This document shows positions 51,589 to 60,599 of a stretch of DNA of 64,000 nucleotides, piece after piece (positions within the stretch are counted from its first letter, which is position 1; every line of letters starts with the position of its first letter). The stretch is taken from positions 1 through 64,000 of the forward strand of contig NZ_JAQNDK010000006.1 of NCBI RefSeq assembly GCF_028368935.1, read 5' to 3'. This DNA is from Sorangium aterium (GTDB taxonomy: Bacteria; Myxococcota_A; Polyangia; Polyangiales; Polyangiaceae). Under the pieces are notes generated by a model. The model did not search any database and was not told the origin of the DNA. It saw nothing but the letters and a program-made list of their open reading frames with translations. A program made the translations under genes and the position numbers.

Positions 51589-53247
51589 TCAGCGGGGTAG
51601 CTCGTTTTCCGCACCGAAACGATAGAGTTGACCCGATGGGCCGGGCCCGCCTTTGCCCACCTCGTCATTGGCATCGGCGTTTCCTGCGGGGCCGCCGTCT
51701 CCAGCTCCCCCAACCTCGATGGTCGTGCCGGGCAGGATGGCGAAATGGGGGACCACGTAGGCGATGCCGACCGAAGCGCCACCGAGCCCGCCACCGGCAT
51801 CACCGCCGCGGCCGCCGTCACCCCCCCGGCCGCCGTCGCACGCGTTCCACATACCATTACCAAAACCCAAACCGCCTTGACCTCCCAGTTGACCGACGCC
51901 GCCCAGTTGGCCCGTTCCGCCAACCCCGCCCTTGCCACCGTTGCCCGCGACAACCAGCGTCGCCGCTAGCTCTAACTCGGTGTCCTCCAGTGCAACGATG
52001 GCGATGCTCGCGCCGCCATAACCGCCGCCCCTGCCCCCCGTGCCGCCGCAGCCGCCACTTCCGCCCGAGCCACCGGCCGCACCACTTTGGGGGCGGCTTG
52101 TCGGACACGCATACATGGGCCCGCGCGACTTGCTGCCGCCACCCCCGCCGCCCGCTTGGCCGACGCCGCCCGTCTCTCCGTCTTCGCCCAGAACGCCGAC
52201 CCATCCGTGGATGTTGAGATACCCTTCATCAGCCGCGCCGTCAGCGCGACCACGGTCGGCGCCCGCCGCGCCTTTCGCCCCGTCTTTGCACGGTGCGCTG
52301 CCTGCACCGCTTCCTCCAAGGCCTTTGCCCTCGGGATTTTCCGCGGGCTCGGGCTGTCCTCGCGTGCCATCGCCACCGCCGTTAAGCCCGCCGTCGCCGC
52401 CGTATCCGCCCGTCGACTCGATGCCGTCGTCGCACATGTTGGCCACCGGAAGGGCGCCCACGGCAGCGTCGGCCGTGCAGGAAGACGCGCCATCGTTCCC
52501 CTCCACGCCATCCAGTGCTCGATAGCTCGGCGCGTCCTTGCCCGGCTCTCCATCTTTGCCGTCGCCCGCGAGAATGACGCTCTCCCGCACGCTCGCCCTG
52601 GCCCCCGTGCTCAGAATCATCCCGATCGACGACTTGCCATCGCGCGCCGAGGCGTCCGCCGCGACAACGCGCACGCCGGCGATCACCGACGTCGCGTCGT
52701 TCCCCACGAGCGCCGTACCCTCCTCCCCGAGGATCCGCAGCGGGATCCCCCCCGGCGGAGCGATGATCGTCGGGTGATCCGGCCCTTCGAATGAGCCCTC
52801 GTACGACCAATCCCCGCCGTCACACCGACGCCCTCCCCAGAGGTCGACGCCCGAGGGCAGCGAGATCGTCTCCGTGAACTCCCCGCCGCACGCGTACACG
52901 CGCCGGGTCGGCTCCTCGTCGTGGCTTCGCCCATGCGCGGCGAGCCCAATCGCGTGTTGCAGGGTCTTCACCGGAGCGTCCTTCGTTCCGGGGCTGTTGT
53001 CGTCGCCCAACTCGCTGACGAACACCCCGCATTCGTCGAGCGCCATCGCGGTCACTGGGTCGCCGTCACAGAAAGTCGGCTCAGGCGCAGGGACACACTC
53101 CATCACTTCCCAGCAATCGTCACGGTACGAAGTGCAAGCCATCAGCGTGCTGCTCGCTCCCCACGCACAGACCACGACAGCAACGGCGGCGGCCAACGCT
53201 CTTCGGCCTTCCCGTGGCTGCATCCCTTCGGTATTCGGTATGGTCAC
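51589..53247 (-). CDS. Glycine-rich PGRS-like lipoprotein, paralogue 2
   Basis: 552 residues from GTG 53247, which overlaps the TGA of the preceding gene (GTGA); ATG 53223 is an alternative. Lipobox SSTLMAC. The domain order matches paralogue 1: CGVFVSELGDDNSPGTKDAP, beta-helix entry LPSGVDLWGGRRCDGG, then glycine-rich repeats (GGSGGSGGCGGTGGRGGGYG) and a final polar strand region. The two are homologous and probably arose by tandem duplication. Confidence 0.75.
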   Translation of the reverse strand: MTIPNTEGMQPREGRRALAAAVAVVVCAWGASSTLMACTSYRDDCWEVMECVPAPEPTFCDGDPVTAMALDECGVFVSELGDDNSPGTKDAPVKTLQHAIGLAAHGRSHDEEPTRRVYACGGEFTETISLPSGVDLWGGRRCDGGDWSYEGSFEGPDHPTIIAPPGGIPLRILGEEGTALVGNDATSVIAGVRVVAADASARDGKSSIGMILSTGARASVRESVILAGDGKDGEPGKDAPSYRALDGVEGNDGASSCTADAAVGALPVANMCDDGIESTGGYGGDGGLNGGGDGTRGQPEPAENPEGKGLGGSGAGSAPCKDGAKGAAGADRGRADGAADEGYLNIHGWVGVLGEDGETGGVGQAGGGGGGSKSRGPMYACPTSRPQSGAAGGSGGSGGCGGTGGRGGGYGGASIAIVALEDTELELAATLVVAGNGGKGGVGGTGQLGGVGQLGGQGGLGFGNGMWNACDGGRGGDGGRGGDAGGGLGGASVGIAYVVPHFAILPGTTIEVGGAGDGGPAGNADANDEVGKGGPGPSGQLYRFGAENELPR

Positions 53248-54365
53248 CACACCCCCTCGATGCTCACGCCCGTTTCGTGCCCGGTCACGACGGGCGATAT
53301 CTGGACCCGATCCTGAGCTGACGTGCGGCCCAGGAAGGAGAAGTCCGTGAAGAAGGACGCGGCGGTGGCCGCGCCGATCACACCGCCCGTGATGACCAGC
53401 GCCGTGCCCACCCGGTCCGACAGGTTGCGCGCGTCGCGCAGGCGCCGCAGCTCGCCGCACGGCGAGCGCTCTGGCGCTTGCCAGCACATGGACGAGTTCG
53501 ATCTCGGGTCGCTCTCGAGCTGGTCACGCCGCGCGCTCATGTCCTGATCGAGCTTGCTGGCGCTGATCATGAGGATGGCGCCTGCCGATACGGTGCCCGT
53601 CGCGAGCGTGATTCCCACGACACGCAGCGTCCCCGGCCACGAGGCCCACGGGCTGGAGGCCTGCGCGCGCGGAGCGGGCAAAGCGCGCACCGGAGTCGGC
53701 GTCGCGGTCGTGGTCCCCCTGGCGCTGCTCGCCTCCTTGGCGCCGCTCGCCGCCGCACACAGCAACGGCATCGTGAACTCGTGCTCCGCGCCTGCGACGG
53801 CGCGCAAGGAATGAAGCGCGTCCTTACAGCCCGGTGCACGGCCCCGCACCATGTGTTGGCCCGGCTCGAAGAACAGCGTGTAGGTCCGCGCGGTCCGGCC
53901 GATGCGCTTGCCGTCGACGAGCACCTCGGCGTCGGGCGGATCGACGCCCAGCACGAGCCGCGCGACGTGCGGCGCTGCGTTGCGCTGCCCGGCCTCGAAT
54001 CGCTGCTGGAGCGCTTCCGGCAACGCTTCGCGCTGTTCTAGGCTCCTGGCCAGGTGCTCGGCCGCGTCGCGGTACTTGTGCAGCGCGAGCTCGCAAAGGC
54101 CGAGCTCGCCGGCGAGCTCCGCGCGCTCCACCTCGGTGCTGGTCGACGCGTCCGCGGCCTCCAAAGCTGCCTTGTATTCAGCGGTTGCCTCGGTCCACTG
54201 CCCGGCCTTGCGCGCTCTCCGACCACGGCGAACATGCTCCTTCACCGTCGACCCGTCGCTCGGTCCCGCCTTCGGATGGGTATCGTCCGCACTGGACGAT
54301 TTCGGGAAGCCTGTTGCGGCCCCGAGCGCAAGAAAAATTGAGAGCGAATGCGCAATGCAACGCAT
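53244..54365 (-). CDS. TPR/PEGA-domain exported protein
   Basis: 373 residues from ATG 54365; the open frame extends another 141 codons without coding character. An N-terminal signal (CIAHSLSIFLALGAATGFP) precedes TPR-like helices (residues 35-125: RARKAGQWTEATAEYKAALE). A PEGA-type beta domain follows (LGVDPPDAEVLVDGKRIGRT, EPGQHMVRGRAPGC). Two C-terminal hydrophobic segments (VVGITLATGTVSAGAILMIS and GTALVITGGVIGAATAASFF) probably anchor it. It is the first gene of an operon with the two glycine-rich lipoproteins, and divergent from the sigma factor gene. Confidence 0.75.
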   Translation of the reverse strand: MRCIAHSLSIFLALGAATGFPKSSSADDTHPKAGPSDGSTVKEHVRRGRRARKAGQWTEATAEYKAALEAADASTSTEVERAELAGELGLCELALHKYRDAAEHLARSLEQREALPEALQQRFEAGQRNAAPHVARLVLGVDPPDAEVLVDGKRIGRTARTYTLFFEPGQHMVRGRAPGCKDALHSLRAVAGAEHEFTMPLLCAAASGAKEASSARGTTTATPTPVRALPAPRAQASSPWASWPGTLRVVGITLATGTVSAGAILMISASKLDQDMSARRDQLESDPRSNSSMCWQAPERSPCGELRRLRDARNLSDRVGTALVITGGVIGAATAASFFTDFSFLGRTSAQDRVQISPVVTGHETGVSIEGVW

Positions 54366-54579
54366 CCCGCGACGGTACCGACGCCGGCTGCTCGGCGTCA
54401 ACCGGCAGAAATCGGCACGTCTCGGCGGCTTGGGTGGGAATTGGCGGTCGAATGAGGGAATGCGTTCAACCATCCGTCGGACATGGTCAAGCGCGGCCTG
54501 GCCGACTACATGGCGGCACACTATCCGACCGAAGTTGCTCCTCGACTCATTTTTCTGAACCTTTTGGGCCGCCTCGCGT

Positions 54580-55722
54580 GTGCTGCTTATCGTGGCCAAG
54601 CCAGAGACCGTCTCCCCCGGCTTCGAGCTCTTCCGGCGCCTGGCCAGGCGCCACGGTGTACCGGCGCGAAACGCCGAGGATATCGCCCAGGAAGCGCTGC
54701 TGCGGGGGCTCGACGCCGACCAACGTATCGAGCCGGGCGGCGACCCGGGGCCGTACCGCATCACGATCGCCGTCAACCAGGCGCGCAATCACGTCCGGGA
54801 CGCGCGCAGCCGCGGCGAGGTGCTCACGTCCTTCGATGAGCGTGAGATCCGAGATGAGCTCCCCACGCCGGAAGAGTTGCTCCGCAGACGGCAGCGGGAA
54901 AAGCTCACCCGGCAGCTGATCGACCAACTCGAGCCCAAGTACCGGGATCTCGTGATCAAGCACGACCTCGAGGAGGTCCCGCTCGCCGAGATCGCCGCCG
55001 AGCAGGGGCTCCCGCTGGACACGGTGAAGACGCGACACCGGCGGGCGCACAAGGAGCTCGAGGTGCAGGGGGGACGGTGGCAGGCGCAGGAGCGCTCTCA
55101 GGGAAGGGACGGGAGCATTTGCGTGCCGCTTGCACTGGGCTTCGGCCGTCGCGCGTCGTGGGTGGCCTCGCTGCGCCGGCTGGGCCTGAGGATCCTCGTT
55201 CAGGCCGCGCTCGTCCTGCTGACCGGCGCGCTCGTCTCCGCCGTGCCGCCATTGACCGACCTGGAATCGTGGATCAGGGCGGCGGCGGTCCGCGCCCCTG
55301 CCACCGCGCCCGCGGAGCAGGACGCCGTGGCGCCCCGCGCGCGAGATGGCGCCCAGAGCGCCGCGGGGCCCGCCAGCGGAGATGGGGCGCCCGACGCTGC
55401 GGCGCCCGCCGCGGCGACCGCGCACGAGATCTCGTCGCGCACAGAACACGGAAGCGCGCACGGCGAGGCGATGGCGACCGGCACGCCTGCTCCCCCGAAC
55501 GCGACGACGAGAAGTCACCGGGCCGCGCCTCCGGCGGGCGCCGTTCGACCGACCGCCGGCGAGGTCGAGAGGAGCCTGGTCAACCAGGCGCGGAGGGCCA
55601 TCGAGGCCAACGACGTCATGGCCGACGTCGAGGCTCGGCGGCTGCTCGAGGCTCACGCGCGGCAGTTCCCGCGAGGGCGGCTCGCCGCGGAGCGCGAAGC
55701 GCTGCTCAGGCAGCTTCGCTGA
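54580..55722 (+). CDS. Sigma-70-family factor with C-terminal transmembrane tail
   Basis: 380 residues from GTG 54580. Region 2 (FRRLARRHGVPARNAEDIAQ) and region 4 (RQLIDQLEPKYRDLVIKHDL, then IAAEQGLPLDTVKTRHRRAH) form an ECF-like core within ~165 residues. The rest is unusual: a hydrophobic helix (LRILVQAALVLLTGALVSAV) at ~205-230 and a ~150-residue Ala/Pro-rich tail with a helical end. A sigma factor carrying its own membrane segment would be held at the membrane until released. It diverges from the TPR/PEGA-PGRS operon across 214 bp, its likely target. Confidence 0.8.
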   Translation: MLLIVAKPETVSPGFELFRRLARRHGVPARNAEDIAQEALLRGLDADQRIEPGGDPGPYRITIAVNQARNHVRDARSRGEVLTSFDEREIRDELPTPEELLRRRQREKLTRQLIDQLEPKYRDLVIKHDLEEVPLAEIAAEQGLPLDTVKTRHRRAHKELEVQGGRWQAQERSQGRDGSICVPLALGFGRRASWVASLRRLGLRILVQAALVLLTGALVSAVPPLTDLESWIRAAAVRAPATAPAEQDAVAPRARDGAQSAAGPASGDGAPDAAAPAAATAHEISSRTEHGSAHGEAMATGTPAPPNATTRSHRAAPPAGAVRPTAGEVERSLVNQARRAIEANDVMADVEARRLLEAHARQFPRGRLAAEREALLRQLR

Positions 55723-55842
55723 ATCGTCGGCTACCCATCAACAGCTAAGCAGGCGGGGATAGCGGTGCTGCTTTCGCGCAGCGCAACGCCGAGATCCGCC
55801 TTGCGTCGGACAACAACGCTCAGGTCCAGGAGGCGAAAGTTC

Positions 55843-56739
55843 ATGGAAGACATGCTGGGTGCGATGTGGCTCGTGTCGCCGCTCGGGCTCGCGATGATCG
55901 CGTGCGTCGCGATCGGCTTCGCGGTCACCGCGCGCGAAGCGCTGGGACGAGAGCGCGGGCTTCGCGAGGCGCGCGAGCACGCGCATGATGACGAGGAGGC
56001 GGCCCTCACCGATGCGAAGCAGCAGGCAGCGGGGGAACGCGACCGATATCGGCGCCTTCTGGACTGTCACGTCGACGCGGCGCTTGCAGAGCTGACAGAC
56101 GCCCGAGCGCGCCCCGCTCCCCGGCCGGGCAGGGTCCTGGAGTCGTTCTGTGCGACGACGCCTTCGTGGAGGAGAAAGCTGGGCGAGAGCACGGGGTTGG
56201 AACCAAGGGAGGTGGAGCGGTTGCTGAGGAGCGACCTCCCCATGACGCCCGGCCTCGCGCGGCAGCTGGAGGCCTTCACCGGCGCGCCTGCGCGGTACTG
56301 GGAGCGCCTGTGGCGGCTGCACGACGACCACCGAACGGACGCGGAGACGACGGTGGTAATGCAGATCGGTGCGCCAAGCACCAAGCGTGAGAGCTCGGCG
56401 CTTCCCGCGGCGTCGTCGGCGCCGAGCTCGGCGCCACCGACTCCGCCGACGATACCTCCCCGCGCGCTCGACGTTCCTCCGCCCGTGGTGCCGTCTCCCG
56501 AGCTTGCGGCCAGGAGCCCGCGGGCGAAGCTCCCGCCGCCTCCGCTGCCGCGGCTTCGGTCGCCGCTCCCTGTCCGCACCGCCGCGGGGGCGGAGCTCGT
56601 CCAGCGCGCCGCCACGCTGACGAGCTTCCCGCTACAGCGTGACGAAGGGGGGACGAGCTCCGCCAACGCGTCCGACTGGGAGGACGCAGAGCACTCGCAG
56701 CTGAATACGACACTTCCGGGAGTAGGGAGCCATGGATGA
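55843..56739 (+). CDS. Membrane protein with XRE/HigA-like HTH
   Basis: 298 residues from ATG 55843, preferred because CCAGGAGG lies 12 bp upstream. An N-terminal helix (MWLVSPLGLAMIACVAIGFA) anchors it. Residues 35-85 form a coiled coil, then a Xre-type HTH reads LGESTGLEPREVERLLRSDL followed by LARQLEAFTGAPARYWERLW, as in HigA-like antitoxin or HTH_XRE domains. The C-terminal 130 residues are Pro/Ser-rich and disordered. A membrane-held DNA-binding protein between two sigma factor genes suggests a signal relay. Confidence 0.7.
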   Translation: MEDMLGAMWLVSPLGLAMIACVAIGFAVTAREALGRERGLREAREHAHDDEEAALTDAKQQAAGERDRYRRLLDCHVDAALAELTDARARPAPRPGRVLESFCATTPSWRRKLGESTGLEPREVERLLRSDLPMTPGLARQLEAFTGAPARYWERLWRLHDDHRTDAETTVVMQIGAPSTKRESSALPAASSAPSSAPPTPPTIPPRALDVPPPVVPSPELAARSPRAKLPPPPLPRLRSPLPVRTAAGAELVQRAATLTSFPLQRDEGGTSSANASDWEDAEHSQLNTTLPGVGSHG

Positions 56740-56824
56740 GCGCCGCCGCGCCTCGCAGCTACACGCCATCAGGCGCCTGCTGGCGAGCATGCCGGCCCTA
56801 CGGGAACTGAGCAGCTACGGCTGA
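56732..56824 (+). CDS. Possible 30-residue ORF
   Basis: ATG 56732 overlaps the end of the preceding gene by 8 bp after AGTAGGGAG. It encodes MDERRRASQLHAIRRLLASM plus ten residues, a basic amphipathic helix. Only the spacing and helix-like composition support it. Confidence 0.3.
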   Translation: MDERRRASQLHAIRRLLASMPALRELSSYG

Positions 56825-56931
56825 CGTCTTCCTTTGGTAGCGGACGGGGAAGACCGCGAACCGGTGCCGCATGAGGCGGACGCGCGGCATCACCCGCTTA
56901 CGGGCGATTGCCCGCGGGGGAGGGTAACGCC

Positions 56932-57495
56932 ATGGATCGTCTGTCGAATGAAGACGAGCGCGCCGCTGCGCACGCGCGCCTGTTTTGCCCGGCGCAGGTT
57001 CGTGCCGTCCTGCGCTGGCTGGGGAGGCTTGGGGTCCCACGGTGCCATCGTACCGACGTCGCAGGCCAAGTCTGGCTCAAAGCCTGGGAGAGCTGGCCCA
57101 GGTTCGATCCGAAGCGTGGCAGGCCGGAACGCTGGTTGAACGGGATCACCGTACACGTTGCGTCGCACTATCACCAGCGTATGCAGCACCGCAGGGAGGA
57201 GCTCGTCGATTTGATCGATGTGACCGATCCAGCCCCGGATGCCGCTGCTAGGATGGAATCCGACAGCGTCAGGACGGGCACCATCGACGCGGTGAACGAG
57301 CTCGATCCGAAGCTGCGATTTGTTCTCGTGGCACACGATCTGAATGGGATCCCGATGGCCCAGGTGGCAGAAGACGCAGGGCTACCTCTCTCTACGCTCT
57401 ACAAGCGACGCACAAAGGCCATCGGTGCGCTGCGCGATATCATCGGGCTTCGTGGAACCCAGGGGGACTTCGCCCGGAGAGTGGGGCAACAATGA
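56932..57495 (+). CDS. Sigma-70-family (ECF-like) RNA polymerase factor
   Basis: 187 residues from ATG 56932; an in-frame GTG/ATG at 56908 is possible. Region 2 is VWLKAWESWPRFDPKRGRPE with WLNGITVHVASHYHQR, region 4 reads LDPKLRFVLVAHDLNGIPMA with EDAGLPLSTLYKRRTKAIGA, a clear -35-recognition HTH. Distantly similar in order to the factor at 54580 but without its membrane tail. Its stop overlaps the ATG of a short ORF (57492-57572) of unclear reality. It probably acts with the adjoining HTH membrane protein. Confidence 0.8.
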   Translation: MDRLSNEDERAAAHARLFCPAQVRAVLRWLGRLGVPRCHRTDVAGQVWLKAWESWPRFDPKRGRPERWLNGITVHVASHYHQRMQHRREELVDLIDVTDPAPDAAARMESDSVRTGTIDAVNELDPKLRFVLVAHDLNGIPMAQVAEDAGLPLSTLYKRRTKAIGALRDIIGLRGTQGDFARRVGQQ

Positions 57496-57869
57496 GCATC
57501 AATGCCTCGTTGTTTACTGCCAGCGCAACTTCGACGACCATGAGGCGGAGCGAATGTTCGACGCTCTTATGATGTTCAGGGGGCGTTGCCAGGGTGTCAG
57601 CGATCGTTTCCGGCCATGAGGACGACTTAAACCCGCCAGCGTGTCAATCGAGAATTACTTGACACGTTCCGCGCGCTTCTGATTGACAACTAGATACGCC
57701 TTGGCTTCGAGCTCGCTTGCGCACGTTGCTCAAAGTGCTCGCCCCTTGATGACCGCATGGCGAGCTCGGCGTTCCTCGCATCCTCGTCACCCTGCTACAG
57801 AACCCGAGAGGCGGAAGCCGAGCAAGCCCAGCTCGATTCACCTGAGGACCAGAGCGTCATAAATATCAT
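57496..57869. other. Intergenic between sigma gene and DISARM
   Basis: About 370 bp, lower in GC than neighbours. It contains a 27-codon ORF 57492-57572 (MSINASLFTASATSTT...), probably chance, and a perfect inverted repeat CGTGTCAA...TTGACACG (57639-57665, 11-nt loop) that could be an operator or the downstream end of the drm transcript. Base composition changes here, marking a likely island boundary. Confidence 0.5.
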
Positions 57870-58703
57870 CTACCAGGCCACTTTTCTCATCTTCCCCTTA
57901 TATGCCAATTGCTCGAACTGTTGCGCCAACTCCTTGGCAAACTGAGGATCCCGCACGATAACTCCAGCCTCGAAATTGTCTGTGTGCGCCCACTTGCTCA
58001 GGTTTGCCGATCCCACGTAGGCCACTTCATCATCCACGATGACGCACTTCGCATGCAGCACGAACTGCTTCCGGGTGTCGTAAAAGACCTGCGGCAGGAG
58101 CGCATCGGGCCAGTACTTCCTCTTGAACCTCTCTCGGAACACCGCCTCTGGATCTTCCGGGTAACGGCGCTTCTTGCCCCGCTCGGATGTGTCTTGGACC
58201 ATGGTGTCCCTCTCCATCCACCCCCGCATCAGCTGCTTATTGATACACAGGAACAGTCGCACATCGAGATGAGGGGGATTCTTCTGGCGCTCCACGAGCG
58301 GCTTCAGGAGATCCGGAGTACCCAGGTTGAAGGTCGACAGCAGCACCTTCCGCTTCGCCGTCGTGAACAGCTCCTTCACTGCCACTGCGGTGTCCCGGCT
58401 CTGCGACGCCCCTTCGGGCCCCGACCATACCAGGGTCAGACGGCGTCGCTGCTCTTCCTCGCAGCGCGCCCGCTCCGTCTTCAGCAGCTTGAGAACCGCG
58501 ACGCCTTCCTCGATAGACGAGAACGCGGCGTGAAGTGCCTTCAAATCTGTGGCCAGCGCCTCGGAATTTTCGTGTATCTGCTTACTCCGTAGCGCTGTCG
58601 CTGTAGGTGGCCACGCGAGCAGGCGCCGCTCTAGCGCCTCGACTAGCCGCTTCAGCGCCGGCACTCCGAGCTTCTCTAGCTCCGGGCCCATCGTGCTTAC
58701 CAT
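57870..58703 (-). CDS. drmC: DISARM protein DrmC, phospholipase D-like
   Basis: 277 residues from ATG 58703, which overlaps the drmB stop by 7 bp; the frame extends upstream without support. One PLD HKD motif is visible (HAKCVIVDD with GSANLSKWAHTDNFE, near residue 216-240), a half-site enzyme that would act as a dimer. N-terminal helices (residues 1-95) precede it. DrmC is a core but sometimes dispensable subunit of the DISARM anti-phage system. The identification rests on gene order with DrmB and DrmA as well as the domain. Confidence 0.88.
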   Translation of the reverse strand: MVSTMGPELEKLGVPALKRLVEALERRLLAWPPTATALRSKQIHENSEALATDLKALHAAFSSIEEGVAVLKLLKTERARCEEEQRRRLTLVWSGPEGASQSRDTAVAVKELFTTAKRKVLLSTFNLGTPDLLKPLVERQKNPPHLDVRLFLCINKQLMRGWMERDTMVQDTSERGKKRRYPEDPEAVFRERFKRKYWPDALLPQVFYDTRKQFVLHAKCVIVDDEVAYVGSANLSKWAHTDNFEAGVIVRDPQFAKELAQQFEQLAYKGKMRKVAW

Positions 58704-60598
58704 GTACCAGTATCCGGCCCGAACAGCTCCGCTCCGATCGGTTCTACCGTAGGCATCACCAGTGCTCGGTCCAAGAGCTCGTTCCGGTGCTCGCAGCTCG
58801 TCTCCGGCAGGAGAAGGCATCCGTGGCAAGCCGCCCCGTGCAGAAAGCGCTCCTCAAGGGCCTGGCGCGGCTCGTGCTGAGCGCAGACCGGATCGTTCGA
58901 ACACAGCGATCCGTAAGCGAGAGCCGCCTGGAGATGTCGATCGAGCCGCCCCGCCGCCCCGGCCAGTCCGCCGAGCGTCCCCTCCGCGTCCGCCGTCGCC
59001 GTGTAGAGCAGCACCCCATACCCCTCTGGCCCCGCGTAGACCCGTTCGCGGATCGAGCTTGCCGCATAGCCGCACTCAAGCGCCACCGCGGTCAGCAGTA
59101 GGTGCGACAGCGAATGAAGCATCACGTACGCCACTCCGGGAAATCGCGCTGCCGCGTCGGCGTGCCTCGCCGCCCAGGCCACAAACCCCGCGCGCAACTC
59201 GGTCTCGCGCTGCTCCACCTTCGGCCGCGTCATCCACGACACCACCACGCCTGGGTCGAGGGCCACGAACAGCCCTTCTCCCTGGTTTTCCACGGCAGGC
59301 ACCCACCGTGCCTCTGCTGACAGCCGCGCCCGCCGCGCGCCCACGGCCAGCGCCCCCTCCGCGTCGCGCGTCGGCTGATCGATCCGCGTGAACCCGATCA
59401 GCGCAACCACCTCTCGCAGCCGGTGCACGGAGAGCACTCGCCGGACAGCCTGAAGCCGCGGCGGACGAGGCTCGGGGAGCGCGACTTCCGTCGCGAACAG
59501 CTCGCTTTCCTCCTTATCCACCCCGAGATCCTCACTCAGCAGGCGTGCGATCTCGGGCCCTTTCAGGCCTCCCTGGGCGGTGGCGCGATCGCGCCGCCGC
59601 CGCTCGATGGCCGCCAGCACGTTCGCGTCGTCCAGTTCCAGCCTCTTGAAGGCATCCTCCAACTTGGGTAAAAGTTTCCTTGCCAGGCGCAGCGCCTCTC
59701 CGGTATCGATAACCTCCAAGCGCGCCTCTTCCCACAGCTCTGCCACCATGCGATCAGCCAGCGATGCGCCGCCCGGAATCGAAATCGCCGTCATGAGCTC
59801 CGGGAAATATGCATTCGTCGCGGAGCGCACGAGCAGCCGAGCCGGTGCATCGCATCGGCCGGGCCCGCCGCGCCAGTGCAATGGTCCCAGCCAGGGCTCA
59901 CCGCCCGGGCACATCCCGAGCGGCATCTCATTCGAATCGTCCTTGTGGCGGGGGATGGCGTCGAGCAGCGCCCGACTGGCACGGCACGCGCAGCGCACGA
60001 AGATCTCGGCGAAGTCCCCGGTCGTCCCGACCTCGTCGAGGTACAGCGCCTCGCAGTTGCTCTCCCCCCGGTGCACGAACGTCATCCAGTCGACGTCGCC
60101 CACGTGCCCGTGAATGCAGGCCTGCACGAACCGGATCGGCACCACTGGGCGGCCGCCCCACGTCATGCCCTCGAACGCGCTACGGTGAACCATCCGGCGC
60201 GAGCGTCGCGCGCGGTCTTCCCCCTGGGGCGCATGGGGGTCCACGAGAAACCACCGCGGCAGCTCCCAGACAGGGATTTCGGCTTTTGCGTCGTCACGGC
60301 TGGGTGCCGCAGGCGGCGTGTAGAGCCCCGTGATCCCAGCCTCTGCCAGGTGGGCGAGCAGCCGGGGCTCCTCGATGCGACGGAGCCGCGAATCCTCCGC
60401 TGCAGGGTCGCCCCAGTGGTCGGGCCCCGACACGATGCCCGATCGCGCTGGTAGGTCTACAAGCGCCCCAGGGCCGAAAGTCGTTACGGCCTGACTCCGC
60501 CGGATGTGTCCGTCGGGCGGCGCGGGGCCCTCCCCTTGGCCGCCCGCGCGGCCCTTCCTGGCGCCGGCCCCCCGGTTGCCGGTCCTCTTCGTAGCCAT
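58697..60598 (-). CDS. drmB: DISARM protein DrmB (DUF1998)
   Basis: 633 residues from ATG 60598, immediately after the drmA stop. The N-terminal signature RRSQAVTTFGPGALVDLPAR and HW (about residues 32-60) is that of DrmB. The C-terminal DUF1998 region carries YVMLHSLSHLLLTAVALECG (~490) and zinc-type cysteines (CSNDPVCAQH, then HGAACHGCLLLPETSCEHR). DrmB pairs with the DrmA helicase to bind and process unmodified phage DNA. Tight spacing with drmA and drmC shows one transcript. Confidence 0.92.
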   Translation of the reverse strand: MATKRTGNRGAGARKGRAGGQGEGPAPPDGHIRRSQAVTTFGPGALVDLPARSGIVSGPDHWGDPAAEDSRLRRIEEPRLLAHLAEAGITGLYTPPAAPSRDDAKAEIPVWELPRWFLVDPHAPQGEDRARRSRRMVHRSAFEGMTWGGRPVVPIRFVQACIHGHVGDVDWMTFVHRGESNCEALYLDEVGTTGDFAEIFVRCACRASRALLDAIPRHKDDSNEMPLGMCPGGEPWLGPLHWRGGPGRCDAPARLLVRSATNAYFPELMTAISIPGGASLADRMVAELWEEARLEVIDTGEALRLARKLLPKLEDAFKRLELDDANVLAAIERRRRDRATAQGGLKGPEIARLLSEDLGVDKEESELFATEVALPEPRPPRLQAVRRVLSVHRLREVVALIGFTRIDQPTRDAEGALAVGARRARLSAEARWVPAVENQGEGLFVALDPGVVVSWMTRPKVEQRETELRAGFVAWAARHADAAARFPGVAYVMLHSLSHLLLTAVALECGYAASSIRERVYAGPEGYGVLLYTATADAEGTLGGLAGAAGRLDRHLQAALAYGSLCSNDPVCAQHEPRQALEERFLHGAACHGCLLLPETSCEHRNELLDRALVMPTVEPIGAELFGPDTGTW

Positions 60599-60599
60599 C

